Source of the DNA: M3007 sp044350425
GTDB lineage: Bacteria > Bacteroidota > Bacteroidia > Chitinophagales > Saprospiraceae
Direction: 5' to 3'
NCBI GenBank assembly: GCA_044350425.1
Contig: JBILHS010000012.1
Span: forward strand, 1 to 64,000
Length of the DNA: 64,000 bases
The notes below the pieces were generated by a model that saw nothing but the letters and a program-made list of their open reading frames with translations, did not search any database and was not told the origin of the DNA. The position numbers and the translations under genes are program-made. The first letter of the stretch is position 1. The number at the start of each line of letters is the position of its first letter. Shown piece after piece: positions 1-8,331 of the stretch.

Positions 1-1
1 A

Positions 2-448
2 TCTGCCTCTTACAGTCTTATACAATCTAAAAATCTTTTCAAAGTAAAGCTTCGTGCTAAAACAACTATATCCAATATAGAAGATATTATTACATTTGGA
101 GATGAATTACGAAATGTTTTTGTTAACAATAGTCAATATGCTTCAAATTCACAAGTTGTCTTGCAAGCAAGTCTTGGAAGCTCTACCCAAAACAAACTGA
201 CAAATGTTCTGCCATCTCCAATGACAAGTACAGTGAGTTTCATTTTAAGCTTAAATCAACCTTCCTCAATTTCTGTAATTTTGACCGACCAATTTGGGCA
301 AACAGTCAATAGCCAACAAAATATGCCTTCTGGGACCCAAACCTTAACTATTAACAATTTGCAGAATTTGGCTAATGGAATCGTTTTCTACAGCCTAATA
401 GCAGGCAGCCAGACATTCGCTGGAACACTTATGAAAAGTAGCGAATAG
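2..448 (+). CDS. C-terminal part of a T9SS-sorted secreted protein (5' end outside window)
   Basis: The frame is open from the first bases of the window, so this is the tail of a larger gene and the TTG at 161 is not a real start. The last 80 or so residues resemble a T9SS type A sorting domain: a PSP motif (usually PNP) begins the domain, followed by beta strands around ILTDQFGQTV and a final stretch NLANGIVFYSLIAG, matching the usual LxxGxYxYxI pattern. In this family the domain directs export by the type IX system and anchoring at the cell surface. Nothing of the functional domain is inside the window, so the role is unknown. The gene is visibly AT-rich, like its downstream neighbour, with which it shares orientation and an 83-bp gap. 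Confidence 0.8.
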   Translation, partial: SASYSLIQSKNLFKVKLRAKTTISNIEDIITFGDELRNVFVNNSQYASNSQVVLQASLGSSTQNKLTNVLPSPMTSTVSFILSLNQPSSISVILTDQFGQTVNSQQNMPSGTQTLTINNLQNLANGIVFYSLIAGSQTFAGTLMKSSE

Positions 449-531
449 AACCTAGCTGCAATATAAAGGATTACTAAGCATCACCTGAAATTTATAATTT
501 CTGGTGTTGCAGAATTATTTAAATCTATCAT

Positions 532-2640
532 ATGAAAAACATATTTTTAATTTTTCTCGCTTCAGTCTTCTTCCCTATAATTGCACCAGGCCAAAGTATT
601 ATCTATGTAAGTGACGCTGCAATTGGGATGAACAATGGCTTATCATGGGCAGATGCATTTATTGATCTCCAGGAGGCAATTTCCGCTGCTTCTGATGGTG
701 CCCAAATTTGGGTAGCCAAAGGCATTTACAAGCCTAGCAGTGACGGTCAACGAAATCTCTCCTTTAACTTAAAAAATGGTGTATCAATTTACGGGGGGTT
801 TAATGGGGATGAAATTGACTTTTTTGAAAGAGAAATCATGGATAATCCGACGATATTAAGTGGCGATATTGGAAAAATAGGGAATAGAGTTGATAATTCA
901 TTTCATGTGATCTTTGCAAAAGGAGTCGATTCTACCGCAATTTTAGATGGCTTCTTAATTACATCCGGATATGCAAAAAATGCGCTTTTATCAAATAACG
1001 ACCTCCATGGAGGTGGCCTTTTAGTAGAAGCAGACGAATTTATTCCTGTTACCGCTCCAACAATTAGCAATTGTTCGTTTTCTCACTGTATAGCTGAGTA
1101 TGGTGGAGCAGTAAGTTGTCTTGGATTTGACGGAAATTCGGAACATGTTGCATCTCCTTCATTTTCAAATTGTACTTTTTTAAGGAATCAGGCAACATCT
1201 GGCGGGGCAATTCACAAAGATGGTCACGAAAATCCCAATTTTGACTTTCGAATAGTCAACTGTTCTTTTAATGATAATCGTGCTTCATTTTTGGGAGGCG
1301 CCATTAACTTTGCAAATGCTGACCCAAATGTCTATTTAGTTGATTGTAAATTTGAACGAGATACTGCAGTAGAAGGGGCCTGTCTTGCATTTATCTTTGA
1401 ACAGGGCGGTGCTTTTTTAGATATAAAAAATAGTTACTTCGCCAATAATTATGCGAATTCAAGAGCTGGCGCAATTTTAATAGCAAATTATGGCGGAACC
1501 GACATAACCCTAAATTTGAGTAATGTCCAGTTTATACAAAATATTGCTCGGTACAATCAGGGTGGATCTATCGCATTAACCAATCAATCTGATGGGGCTA
1601 TTTTTAATGTAACAATTAATGACTGCATGTTTAACAAAAATAAAAGCTTTGGTCCTGGCGCTGGGATAGAAATGTTCTTTGATGCAGGCAATACTAAAGG
1701 TTTTTTCAATTTAAATAATACCTGTTTTATAGAAAACGCGCGTTTCGTTCAAAGTAGTATTGGAACTGCTCTTTCTATGCGCTGGGGCAGCCATCTTTGG
1801 GACAAAGAAATTGAATATAAATTAAAAGCAACAAATTGCCTTTTTATTCGAAATAAAAGCGTCTATAGTGCGCTTACCCCTTGGGAAAGCAAAGTTCAGG
1901 CGGATTTTATTAATTGTACTTTCTATAATAATGGGATTTATCCATTTAACAAAGCCTGGCGACCAAGTTTGAACGGGATTGATAGCTTTAATATTACAAG
2001 GTTCACAAATTGTATTATCTGGGAGTCTTTGCAGACTGAGCTAAAAAACATTTTTTACAATAACAACCCGGATAGTTATTCCGTGAATGATTATTATATC
2101 GATCATAGTATTTTAAGTCATCCTGATTGTTCATTCAATAATATTAGTATTTGTGGTGACGCGGTTCAACATGGGACATGGCCTGAATTTACAGATACTT
2201 TAGGTTGTTCAGATTTCGCTTTCAAGCCTGTATCATCCGCATTTAATGCTGGTATAAATTCTATTGTTGACTCGTTGGAATTGTCATTAGACTTTGCTGG
2301 AAACCCTCGAATTTACTGTGACACGGTTGACCTAGGTGCATTTGAAACTCAATTAGGGTGTATTTCATCCTCTAATGAACCATTAACTGAAAATTTAAAA
2401 ATCTATCCAAACCCTGCTAGTGACTGGCTGAACGTAGGGATTACCAGTCCGACCTCACAAGCTTTATACTTCACTCTTATTGATGTCTTTGGCAGCAATG
2501 TATTTCATAAAGAAATTTCAGCAGGCGAGGAGGCGGTAAGTTTCTCTGTCAAACAATTGCCTGTTGGCTTTTATGTATGGAACTTGATATCAGAGAGGGG
2601 CCAAGTCTTAGCAAATGGGAAAGTAGTAATATCTAGATGA
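532..2640 (+). CDS. secreted parallel beta-helix protein, choice-of-anchor Q type, T9SS-sorted
   Basis: A 702-residue protein with an N-terminal signal peptide (MKNIFLIFLASVFF, cleavage near APGQS). The body holds repeated short strands of the type NCSF..N.A..GGAI and NCTF..N.A..GGAI, the signature of right-handed parallel beta-helix or polymorphic outer-membrane-protein-like repeats. Around residue 590 the segment AGNPRIYCDTVDLGAFE is the end signature of choice-of-anchor Q proteins. The last 75 residues (IYPNPASDWLNV ... LPVGFYVWNL) form a T9SS type A sorting domain. It is therefore probably a cell-surface or secreted adhesin or glycan-binding protein; no catalytic residues can be assigned. 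The start is the ATG followed directly by the signal peptide. Base composition is AT-richer than the housekeeping genes in the window. Confidence 0.88.
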   Translation: MKNIFLIFLASVFFPIIAPGQSIIYVSDAAIGMNNGLSWADAFIDLQEAISAASDGAQIWVAKGIYKPSSDGQRNLSFNLKNGVSIYGGFNGDEIDFFEREIMDNPTILSGDIGKIGNRVDNSFHVIFAKGVDSTAILDGFLITSGYAKNALLSNNDLHGGGLLVEADEFIPVTAPTISNCSFSHCIAEYGGAVSCLGFDGNSEHVASPSFSNCTFLRNQATSGGAIHKDGHENPNFDFRIVNCSFNDNRASFLGGAINFANADPNVYLVDCKFERDTAVEGACLAFIFEQGGAFLDIKNSYFANNYANSRAGAILIANYGGTDITLNLSNVQFIQNIARYNQGGSIALTNQSDGAIFNVTINDCMFNKNKSFGPGAGIEMFFDAGNTKGFFNLNNTCFIENARFVQSSIGTALSMRWGSHLWDKEIEYKLKATNCLFIRNKSVYSALTPWESKVQADFINCTFYNNGIYPFNKAWRPSLNGIDSFNITRFTNCIIWESLQTELKNIFYNNNPDSYSVNDYYIDHSILSHPDCSFNNISICGDAVQHGTWPEFTDTLGCSDFAFKPVSSAFNAGINSIVDSLELSLDFAGNPRIYCDTVDLGAFETQLGCISSSNEPLTENLKIYPNPASDWLNVGITSPTSQALYFTLIDVFGSNVFHKEISAGEEAVSFSVKQLPVGFYVWNLISERGQVLANGKVVISR

Positions 2641-2642
2641 TC

Positions 2643-2700
2643 TTACCGTCCAAACCCAATCCCCCTCCGAACAAACAAGTTAAATTTGTCCTTATCAAAG
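2643..2700 (-). repeat. duplicated 3' end of the AAA ATPase gene (fragment)
   Basis: These 58 bases match 3181-3238, the last 19 codons plus stop of the AAA gene, at 54 of 58 positions and in the same orientation. Read on the minus strand they still encode FDKDKFNLFVRRGIGFGR and a stop, against FDKDKLNLFVRRGIGFGR in the intact gene. Similarity stops exactly at the stop codon on one side and fades within a few codons on the other, with an in-frame TAG seven codons further upstream. It is either the tail of a decayed paralogue or one arm of a direct repeat made when the toxin-antitoxin DNA arrived. Confidence 0.85.
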
Positions 2701-2750
2701 GTAATGGAAGATGACCTTAAAAAAGGCTAAGGGTTTATTATGCCCCCGTC

Positions 2751-2939
2751 TCAAAGCGAATGCGGGTCAATAACTGTCAGTCCTTCAATTTTTTCAAAAT
2801 CGCCCAAATTGCGAGAAACCAAGGTATAATCGTTTACTAAGGCCGTTGCCGCAATGATAGCATCGGGAAGTTTAATTCTGTATGCTTTTCTGATTTCTAT
2901 GGTTCGGCTCACAATGGCCTCGGACAATTGAATTATCGG
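2751..2939 (-). pseudogene. vapC-type PIN-domain toxin remnant, N-terminus missing
   Basis: On the minus strand this stretch encodes about 62 residues that read like the C-terminal half of a VapC PIN-domain ribonuclease. It contains the diagnostic LPDAIIAATAL, then TLVSRNLGDF and IEGLTVIDP, ending in TGA. A complete PIN toxin is about 125-140 residues and begins with an IDTN/LDSN-type strand carrying the first catalytic aspartate. That half is absent: the frame runs back into the end of the antitoxin gene with no room for it. The toxin should be inactive. The likely event is a deletion removing the 3' end of the antitoxin gene and the 5' half of the toxin gene. Confidence 0.8.
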
Positions 2940-3148
2940 GTTATGTGTTTTTGTAATTCCCGACCAACTTCTTTGGAAAGTTTGCCTGCATATTTATCTG
3001 AGAGTTTAGCAGGTTTGACAGCCCCTGTATTCTTCTCATTCGCTTCTTTAGTGCCCGGCAATGATTTATACGCAATTTTCATGCGTTCCAACAATGGCAA
3101 TAGCACCTGCAAGTCTTGCTCTTTTTTAATATCTATAATGATTTGCAT
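2933..3148 (-). CDS. vapB-like antitoxin (C-terminus probably truncated)
   Basis: A 71-residue protein beginning MQIIIDIKKEQDLQVLLPLL, typical of small Bacteroidota antitoxins encoded just upstream of PIN toxins. They have a beta strand, then a leucine-rich helix, then a charged tail. The stop codon overlaps the start of the PIN remnant, and the tail is shorter than expected, so the same deletion probably clipped the antitoxin. It keeps its own -7 element (TACTTTTG on the minus strand, 3165-3172). If expressed, it would be an antitoxin without a cognate toxin in this window. It lies downstream of the AAA gene on the same strand, 32 bp after its stop codon. Confidence 0.72.
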   Translation of the reverse strand: MQIIIDIKKEQDLQVLLPLLERMKIAYKSLPGTKEANEKNTGAVKPAKLSDKYAGKLSKEVGRELQKHITR

Positions 3149-3164
3149 ATTCAGTATTTTGATA

Positions 3165-3172
3165 CAAAAGTA
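3165..3172 (-). promoter_or_regulatory. -7 promoter element of the antitoxin gene
   Basis: TACTTTTG on the minus strand matches the Bacteroidota -7 consensus TAnnTTTG and lies 16 bp before the antitoxin ATG. A TTTG that could serve as -33 exists at 3189-3192, but the spacer is 16 rather than 19. Confidence 0.5.
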
Positions 3173-3180
3173 ACGAAATA

Positions 3181-5832
3181 TTACCGACCAAAACCAATCC
3201 CCCTCCGAACAAACAAGTTCAACTTGTCCTTATCAAAGTTGAACGACGCCACATCATCCAGTTTCAGCGTATGCAACTCAGGCTCATCCGTGATCTTGGC
3301 TGCTGAAGCACGCAGGTTCTGATTTTTAATGGCTTCCATCACCACCTGGCGCACGGTGCGCGCATTTCCAAAATATTTGTCCCGGAACTGGTGCAGGAAG
3401 GCCATGTACTTGCCGAGGTGTTCGCGGGCTTCCTCTTCCACCTGGTATTTCTCCTGACGGAACATGTAGAGCGCTATCTCCAGCAATTCTTCCGGAGCAT
3501 AATCCTCGAAACGCAGCACCTTGTCGAAACGACTGGCAAGTCCCGGATTGGCTTTCAGGAAGTTATCCATGTTTTCCGGATAGCCGGCCACGAACACGAA
3601 GAATTCGCCGCGCCGGTCCTCCATGCGTTTGAGCAGGGTCTGAATGGCTTCATCGCCAAAATCACCCTGGGTGCCCCGGGAGGCTGCGGCATTCAGCGCA
3701 TAGGCTTCATCAATAAACAGCACGCCACCGATGGATTCTTCGATACGTTCGGCGGTTTTGATGGCTGTTTGTCCTACAAATCCTGCGACCAGGCCCTGAC
3801 GGTCGGTTTCTACCGTATGGCCGCGTTCGAGTACGCCCAGTGCCTTGTAAATCTTGGTCAGGATACGCGCCACGGTGGTTTTACCAGTGCCCGGATTGCC
3901 AACAAACACGGTATGCAGGTAAAAACGGCCCAAGACATCGCGCCCGCTTTCGCGGTAAAAGCGCACCAGATCCACCAATTCTTTAATGTCGCGCTTGATG
4001 GCCTGCATGCCAATGAGGCTGTCCAGTTCGTGTAAGGTAGCTGCGAGCAGCTTCTCGTCCACGGGAATATTGGGCAATGCTTTTTTGCGGAATACCTGTA
4101 CTTTTTCTACGTCTTCGCGGAGTACCACCGTGAGCGCTTCGGGACTCAGGCTGCGCACATTGGGCATGGCCATGAGTCGCAGGCCCAATTGAATCTTCGC
4201 TTTATCCACCAGATCATGCACAAAACGTGCATTGCCAAAGGCGCGATCGCGGGAGCGGAAGGCTTCGGTGATCAGTTCATCTACCAGATCTTTGGCTTCT
4301 TTGGCGAGGGAGACCTCTTTCTCCTTGGAGGCGTAATCTGCGATCTGCGCGAGTTCCTGAGGCAGATAATCCGCGAAATCAAAACTGAGTTTAAAACGAC
4401 TCCGAAGGCCCGGGTTAGAATCCAGAAAGGTCTTCATCTCCTTGGGGTAGCCGGCCACAATGATGGCCAGATCGCCGGGCCCGTTGGAAAGTTCGCGCAC
4501 GAGGATCTCCACGGCTTCCCGTCCAAAATCCTTGCTGTCCTCAGGGCTGCGCGCGAGGGCGTAAGCTTCATCAATAAATAGTACCCCGCCCCGCGCCATT
4601 TCAATGGCATCCTTGACTTTAGGAGCAGTCTGTCCAATGTATTCGCCCACCAGATCGGAGCGATCTACTTCATGGACGTGTCCTTTGGAAAGCAGGCCCA
4701 TCTTTTTATACAGCCGGCCCATCATTTTGGCCACCGTGGTTTTGCCCGTGCCCGGGTTGCCACTGAAGACAGAATGGACGTTAATCCCGTCTTTTTCAGC
4801 AAAGCCTTTTTCCTTTCTAAGTTGAAGGAACTGAATGTATTGTGCGTGTTCGCGGACTTTCACTTTGACTTCTGCCAGGCCGATGAGTGCGTCGAGTTTT
4901 ACCAAAACCTCTTCGAAACTTTCAGTATCCTCTGGTTCTGGTTCCAGAAAAACCTGCAGGCCTTTTTCAGGCAAGTAGACCGGATGTGTTCCAAAATCCC
5001 ACTCCTCCGCTACGTCGAATGGCATCACAGCCAGGGTTTGGTCCATAAATACCACTTCAGCCGTGTAGCGATCACGCCGCCAGGAGCCTTTCACATTGGA
5101 GCCCCAGCCTGCCGTGATCTTGACCCCATCGTCCCCTTTTTGAACACTGTGCAGGCGCACCACTTGACCTTTGAGTTCTCTGGCATTGTTGTAAAACTTG
5201 ATGAATACCTCACATTGCCAGGCTTTGCTGAGCAGGACATTTTTGAGCATCAACTCCGCATAGACATACCGGGTTTCCTCGTCATGAAAACGTTTGAGGT
5301 AATTTCGTTCGAATTCAGGGGTGTCATCGTAAGGCCCCTCGTACATTTTGAGGGAAGTGATCTTACAATATGGATTATCGCCACGGCTGATCGGCCGACC
5401 GGCATCTTCGACAAAGAAATTTTTGGAACCCACTTTTTCACCTTCTATCCAGGCCTCCCAAACGTAGGCTCCTTTTTTCCAGAAAACACCTTCCTGCTTG
5501 TTGCCCCAGCCTTCCCGGATATAGCCAATTGCATCAAATTTGCTGACCTTTCGCTGGAAAGGCAGGATACAAAGCTCTTTTCGTTGCTTTTTGACTGTAT
5601 AACACCGAAGTTCTACGTTCACTTCCCAATCGTCCAGGTCGAACTGTTTATTGTGAAAAGAAAGTTCGGCATAGATATAGGAGGTCTCCAGGCGGTCAAA
5701 CACCTGCCGGTATTTTTTCTTATTGTCAGCGAGCCATTCGGTGGACGAATAGATCTTTAACTCCTTAAACTTCCAGTTTTTATGCTCGGAAGCGTCGTTT
5801 GCAACAATCGGTGGGTTATTTTCAAAATCCAT
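3181..5832 (-). CDS. tandem AAA ATPase, CbxX/CfxQ type, with duplicated N-terminal modules
   Basis: About 883 residues from the ATG at 5832. An upstream in-frame ATG at 5901 adds 23 residues but would overlap the promoter of the divergent gene. The C-terminal two thirds carry two AAA+ domains of the CbxX/CfxQ type. Each has Walker A GNPGTGKTT (near residues 358 and 650), Walker B GGVLFIDEAYAL, a VAGYP sensor region, and an arginine finger in NPGL.SRF. The N-terminal 280 residues consist of two similar modules that share Y(I/V)YAEL, GWG(N/S) and G.(F/S)W motifs, probably beta-rich. CbxX proteins remodel protein complexes (Rubisco activase in phototrophs; ESX chaperones in actinobacteria). No such partner is encoded nearby, so the substrate is unknown. 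The last 19 codons are duplicated at 2643-2700. Confidence 0.88.
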   Translation of the reverse strand: MDFENNPPIVANDASEHKNWKFKELKIYSSTEWLADNKKKYRQVFDRLETSYIYAELSFHNKQFDLDDWEVNVELRCYTVKKQRKELCILPFQRKVSKFDAIGYIREGWGNKQEGVFWKKGAYVWEAWIEGEKVGSKNFFVEDAGRPISRGDNPYCKITSLKMYEGPYDDTPEFERNYLKRFHDEETRYVYAELMLKNVLLSKAWQCEVFIKFYNNARELKGQVVRLHSVQKGDDGVKITAGWGSNVKGSWRRDRYTAEVVFMDQTLAVMPFDVAEEWDFGTHPVYLPEKGLQVFLEPEPEDTESFEEVLVKLDALIGLAEVKVKVREHAQYIQFLQLRKEKGFAEKDGINVHSVFSGNPGTGKTTVAKMMGRLYKKMGLLSKGHVHEVDRSDLVGEYIGQTAPKVKDAIEMARGGVLFIDEAYALARSPEDSKDFGREAVEILVRELSNGPGDLAIIVAGYPKEMKTFLDSNPGLRSRFKLSFDFADYLPQELAQIADYASKEKEVSLAKEAKDLVDELITEAFRSRDRAFGNARFVHDLVDKAKIQLGLRLMAMPNVRSLSPEALTVVLREDVEKVQVFRKKALPNIPVDEKLLAATLHELDSLIGMQAIKRDIKELVDLVRFYRESGRDVLGRFYLHTVFVGNPGTGKTTVARILTKIYKALGVLERGHTVETDRQGLVAGFVGQTAIKTAERIEESIGGVLFIDEAYALNAAASRGTQGDFGDEAIQTLLKRMEDRRGEFFVFVAGYPENMDNFLKANPGLASRFDKVLRFEDYAPEELLEIALYMFRQEKYQVEEEAREHLGKYMAFLHQFRDKYFGNARTVRQVVMEAIKNQNLRASAAKITDEPELHTLKLDDVASFNFDKDKLNLFVRRGIGFGR

Positions 5833-5912
5833 AAGGAGCAAATATGCAGGTTTCGTTGGAAAGAAAAGTGCTATGTTGACAAATTTTCTGAAATGAGCCA
5901 ACCTCTTTGGGC

Positions 5913-5920
5913 TATTTTTG
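5913..5920 (+). promoter_or_regulatory. -7 promoter element upstream of the first barrel-like gene
   Basis: TATTTTTG fits TAnnTTTG exactly and ends 23 bp before the ATG at 5944. No convincing -33 TTTG is seen at the expected 19-bp spacing. Confidence 0.5.
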
Positions 5921-5943
5921 TGTCATTGAAAAAACATGAACGG

Positions 5944-6597
5944 ATGAAGCCCTTTTTTTTATCACTTTTCCTGGTCTTTTTTTGCAGTCTTTTTTGCCTT
6001 GCGCAGGCAACTCGGGCCAATCCAGCGAAAAAATCACAACGGGTCATTGTACTGTCGGGAGGTGGTATGAATATTAGCCGATCCCAATTCCAGCAATCCG
6101 TACTCCTTACTATTGAAACTCCGGTGGGCAATTTTTGGAATTTAGGAATTTTGGGCGGTTATGTCCTAAAGAAAGAATCAGATAACCGCATTTTCAAAAA
6201 TGGTGGATCTGAGTACAACTTTCTTGGCGGCTTTGAAGCCGGGGGTTTTGCTAAACACTTCCTGCGCGGTCGGCTTAGCGGTCGAAAGAGTGAATTTTAT
6301 TTTGGTCCGGAATTCCGATATAGCGCTATTTATTCAGAAGGAGAATTTTATGGCGGCATCATTCCTTCATATTACACCTTCAAATCCGTCCAACGCGCCC
6401 AAAATTACCTGATCCGTTGGGGCCTGCAGTGGAAACCGGGGCGCCGTACCTTACTTGACATAGCCATACCCATTGGATGGCAACGTTCTACAATAGCGAC
6501 TTCAACCACCCAAAACGAGATAACTTATACCGATGTATCAAGAATCAGGGAGAAGTTTATGATGTTCCCAAGCATTCTAATCGGTTTTGCATTTTGA
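5944..6597 (+). CDS. secreted outer-membrane-like protein, paralogue 1
   Basis: A 217-residue protein starting at the ATG that opens directly into a signal peptide (MKPFFLSLFLVFFCSLFCLAQ); earlier in-frame ATGs would add a non-signal extension. The mature part alternates aromatic and polar residues and ends in FAF, as in small outer-membrane beta-barrels. It shares the block GGFAKHFLRGRLSGRKS..YFGPEFR, plus a later LIRWGLQW, with the next gene, so the two are tandem duplicates. They are separated by 20 bp and should be co-transcribed. I do not recognise a characterised family; surface or outer-membrane location is inferred. Confidence 0.72.
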   Translation: MKPFFLSLFLVFFCSLFCLAQATRANPAKKSQRVIVLSGGGMNISRSQFQQSVLLTIETPVGNFWNLGILGGYVLKKESDNRIFKNGGSEYNFLGGFEAGGFAKHFLRGRLSGRKSEFYFGPEFRYSAIYSEGEFYGGIIPSYYTFKSVQRAQNYLIRWGLQWKPGRRTLLDIAIPIGWQRSTIATSTTQNEITYTDVSRIREKFMMFPSILIGFAF

Positions 6598-6617
6598 ATA
6601 TTTTTCAATGAATATAT

Positions 6618-7229
6618 ATGAAACTTTTTCTTCAAATTTTTCTTCTATTCCTCTCTTTGAATTGCACTGCACAGGAACTCAATGAACTACCTGTTAACCA
6701 CACCCCAAAGCTGATCATTCAGACCGGGATCGGCTTTCAATGGCTGGGAGAAAGTTATAAATTGTATTCCCTATCGGTGGAGCGCCCCCGGGACTATTGG
6801 CATCTCGGTGTTCAGGGGACTTTCTATTTGGACAACAATTCAGATTATTATTACTATCCTGCAGAGTTTTTAAGCGGTTTTGAAATGAGTGGTTTTGCCA
6901 AATATTTCCTTCATGGACGTTTTTCCGGGCGCAAAAGCGGCATATATCTGGGGCCAGAACTTCGATTTGGAACGCGTAAATTTCGTTTAAGTAACGACAT
7001 CTTCTTCCCGGTGCCTCCTATACCTACCTATGTTCCTTATGAGGAGCGCATTACAAAAATCCTGTTGCGCTGGGGAATACAATGGCAGTTTGGGCACGCT
7101 ACACTGGAGCTTTTCGTTCCATTTGGGGTTGAAAACTATAAATCAACTTTGAATTTAAATGGATACAGCAACGGCAACGAAAACAGGTTTGTGATGCTTC
7201 CTGGGTTTCAAATGGGGTTTGCTTTTTAA
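6618..7229 (+). CDS. secreted outer-membrane-like protein, paralogue 2
   Basis: A 203-residue protein with signal peptide MKLFLQIFLLFLSLNCTAQ. It aligns along its length with the preceding protein: FEMSGFAKYFLHGRFSGRKS, YLGPELRFG, LLRWGIQW, and a C-terminal GFAF. The C-terminal aromatic residue and alternating pattern suggest a beta-barrel of eight or so strands. It starts 20 bp after its paralogue, so both form one unit. The loops between conserved strands differ strongly (paralogue 2 has a proline-rich insertion near residue 130), as expected for surface-exposed segments. The function is unknown. Confidence 0.7.
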   Translation: MKLFLQIFLLFLSLNCTAQELNELPVNHTPKLIIQTGIGFQWLGESYKLYSLSVERPRDYWHLGVQGTFYLDNNSDYYYYPAEFLSGFEMSGFAKYFLHGRFSGRKSGIYLGPELRFGTRKFRLSNDIFFPVPPIPTYVPYEERITKILLRWGIQWQFGHATLELFVPFGVENYKSTLNLNGYSNGNENRFVMLPGFQMGFAF

Positions 7230-7269
7230 ATTTGAACCACAAAAGACACAAAAGTCCCCCCCAATAAAA

Positions 7270-8316
7270 ATGCTCCGTCGCAATTTCTTCAAAACCACCG
7301 GATTGGCTGCGCTGGCGGCCAGTTTAAATCCATTCCAGCTCATGGCTGAAAACCCAGAGATCCACAAACCTCGCCTGATCAAGCCCGGGCGTTTACGGGA
7401 AGGCGCCACCATTGCCCTCATTGCACCGAGCAGTCCGCCTTCGGAAGAAAAGCTGGCCAAAGGCATCGCCAATCTGACTCAATTTGGATTTAAGATCGTG
7501 GAGGGAAAAAGTCTGCGCGCCCATCATGGTTATCTTGCTGGAACGGATACGGAGCGACTGGCCGACTTGCATTGGGCGTTCCAAAATCCTGAGATAGAGG
7601 CAGTATGGTGCATTCGCGGCGGGTATGGAGCGGCACGTCTGTTGCCTGATATTGATTATGACCTCATTCGCCAAAATCCAAAACCGCTCATTGGATATAG
7701 TGATGTCACCGCTTTACATCTGGCCATTCACCAGCGTACAGGATTGGTGACTTTCCATGGTCCGGTAGCTGCCTCCGACTATCCGGAAGATACTTTGCTG
7801 CATTTTCGCTCTCAGTTGATGCTGGCAGGCACACCTTATACCATTTCAGCTTTGCGTGAAGGCCTGGAATTAGATCCACCTGAATATCAACCTTTTGTAA
7901 TCACAGCGGGCCAAGCAACTGGGGCATTAACCGGTGGAAATCTGGCTTTGCTTGCTGCATTGGCAGGTACGCCCTTTGCACCTGTGTTCAGGAAAAAGAT
8001 CGTTTTTGTAGAAGATGTGGGCGAGCAACCCTATCGGCTGGATCGGATGTTGACCCAACTATTACAGGCTACTGATCTGACACAGGCCGCTGGGATCGCC
8101 TTGGGCGTATTCAACGATTGCCAGCCCAAACCGGATAGCCCATCTTTCTCTTTACCGGATGCTTTACGCGATAGATTGGGTGGCCTGGGTATCCCGGTCG
8201 TGTATGGAATTCCTTTTGGGCATGTGACGCATCAGGCTACTTTTCCGTACGGGATAGAAGCGAAATTGGATGCGGATAATATGTCATTGACAATTTTAGA
8301 AACCGCGGTGGTTTAA
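7270..8316 (+). CDS. LD-carboxypeptidase, peptidase family S66, Tat-exported
   Basis: A 348-residue protein of the S66 (LdcA) family, which cleaves the L,D bond before the terminal D-alanine of murein tetrapeptides during peptidoglycan recycling. The triad is visible: nucleophile serine in GYSDVT (about 144), glutamate in VFVEDVGEQPYR (about 248) and histidine in GIPFGHVTH (about 318). The N-terminus MLRRNFFKTTGLAALAAS is a twin-arginine signal with the RRNFFK motif, so this copy is probably periplasmic rather than cytoplasmic like E. coli LdcA. The ATG at 7270 was chosen because it begins the Tat signal; a longer in-frame extension overlaps the previous gene. A 265-bp palindrome follows directly. 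Confidence 0.88.
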   Translation: MLRRNFFKTTGLAALAASLNPFQLMAENPEIHKPRLIKPGRLREGATIALIAPSSPPSEEKLAKGIANLTQFGFKIVEGKSLRAHHGYLAGTDTERLADLHWAFQNPEIEAVWCIRGGYGAARLLPDIDYDLIRQNPKPLIGYSDVTALHLAIHQRTGLVTFHGPVAASDYPEDTLLHFRSQLMLAGTPYTISALREGLELDPPEYQPFVITAGQATGALTGGNLALLAALAGTPFAPVFRKKIVFVEDVGEQPYRLDRMLTQLLQATDLTQAAGIALGVFNDCQPKPDSPSFSLPDALRDRLGGLGIPVVYGIPFGHVTHQATFPYGIEAKLDADNMSLTILETAVV

Positions 8317-8331
8317 GCATCCTAGAATATT

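Noticed and set aside
3391..4035. 214-codon open frame on the plus strand
   Set aside because: Also antisense to the AAA gene, with no family features.
4672..5760. 362-codon open frame on the plus strand opposite the AAA gene
   Set aside because: It is antisense to a clear AAA protein, has no domain or signal peptide, and reflects the codon structure of the other strand.
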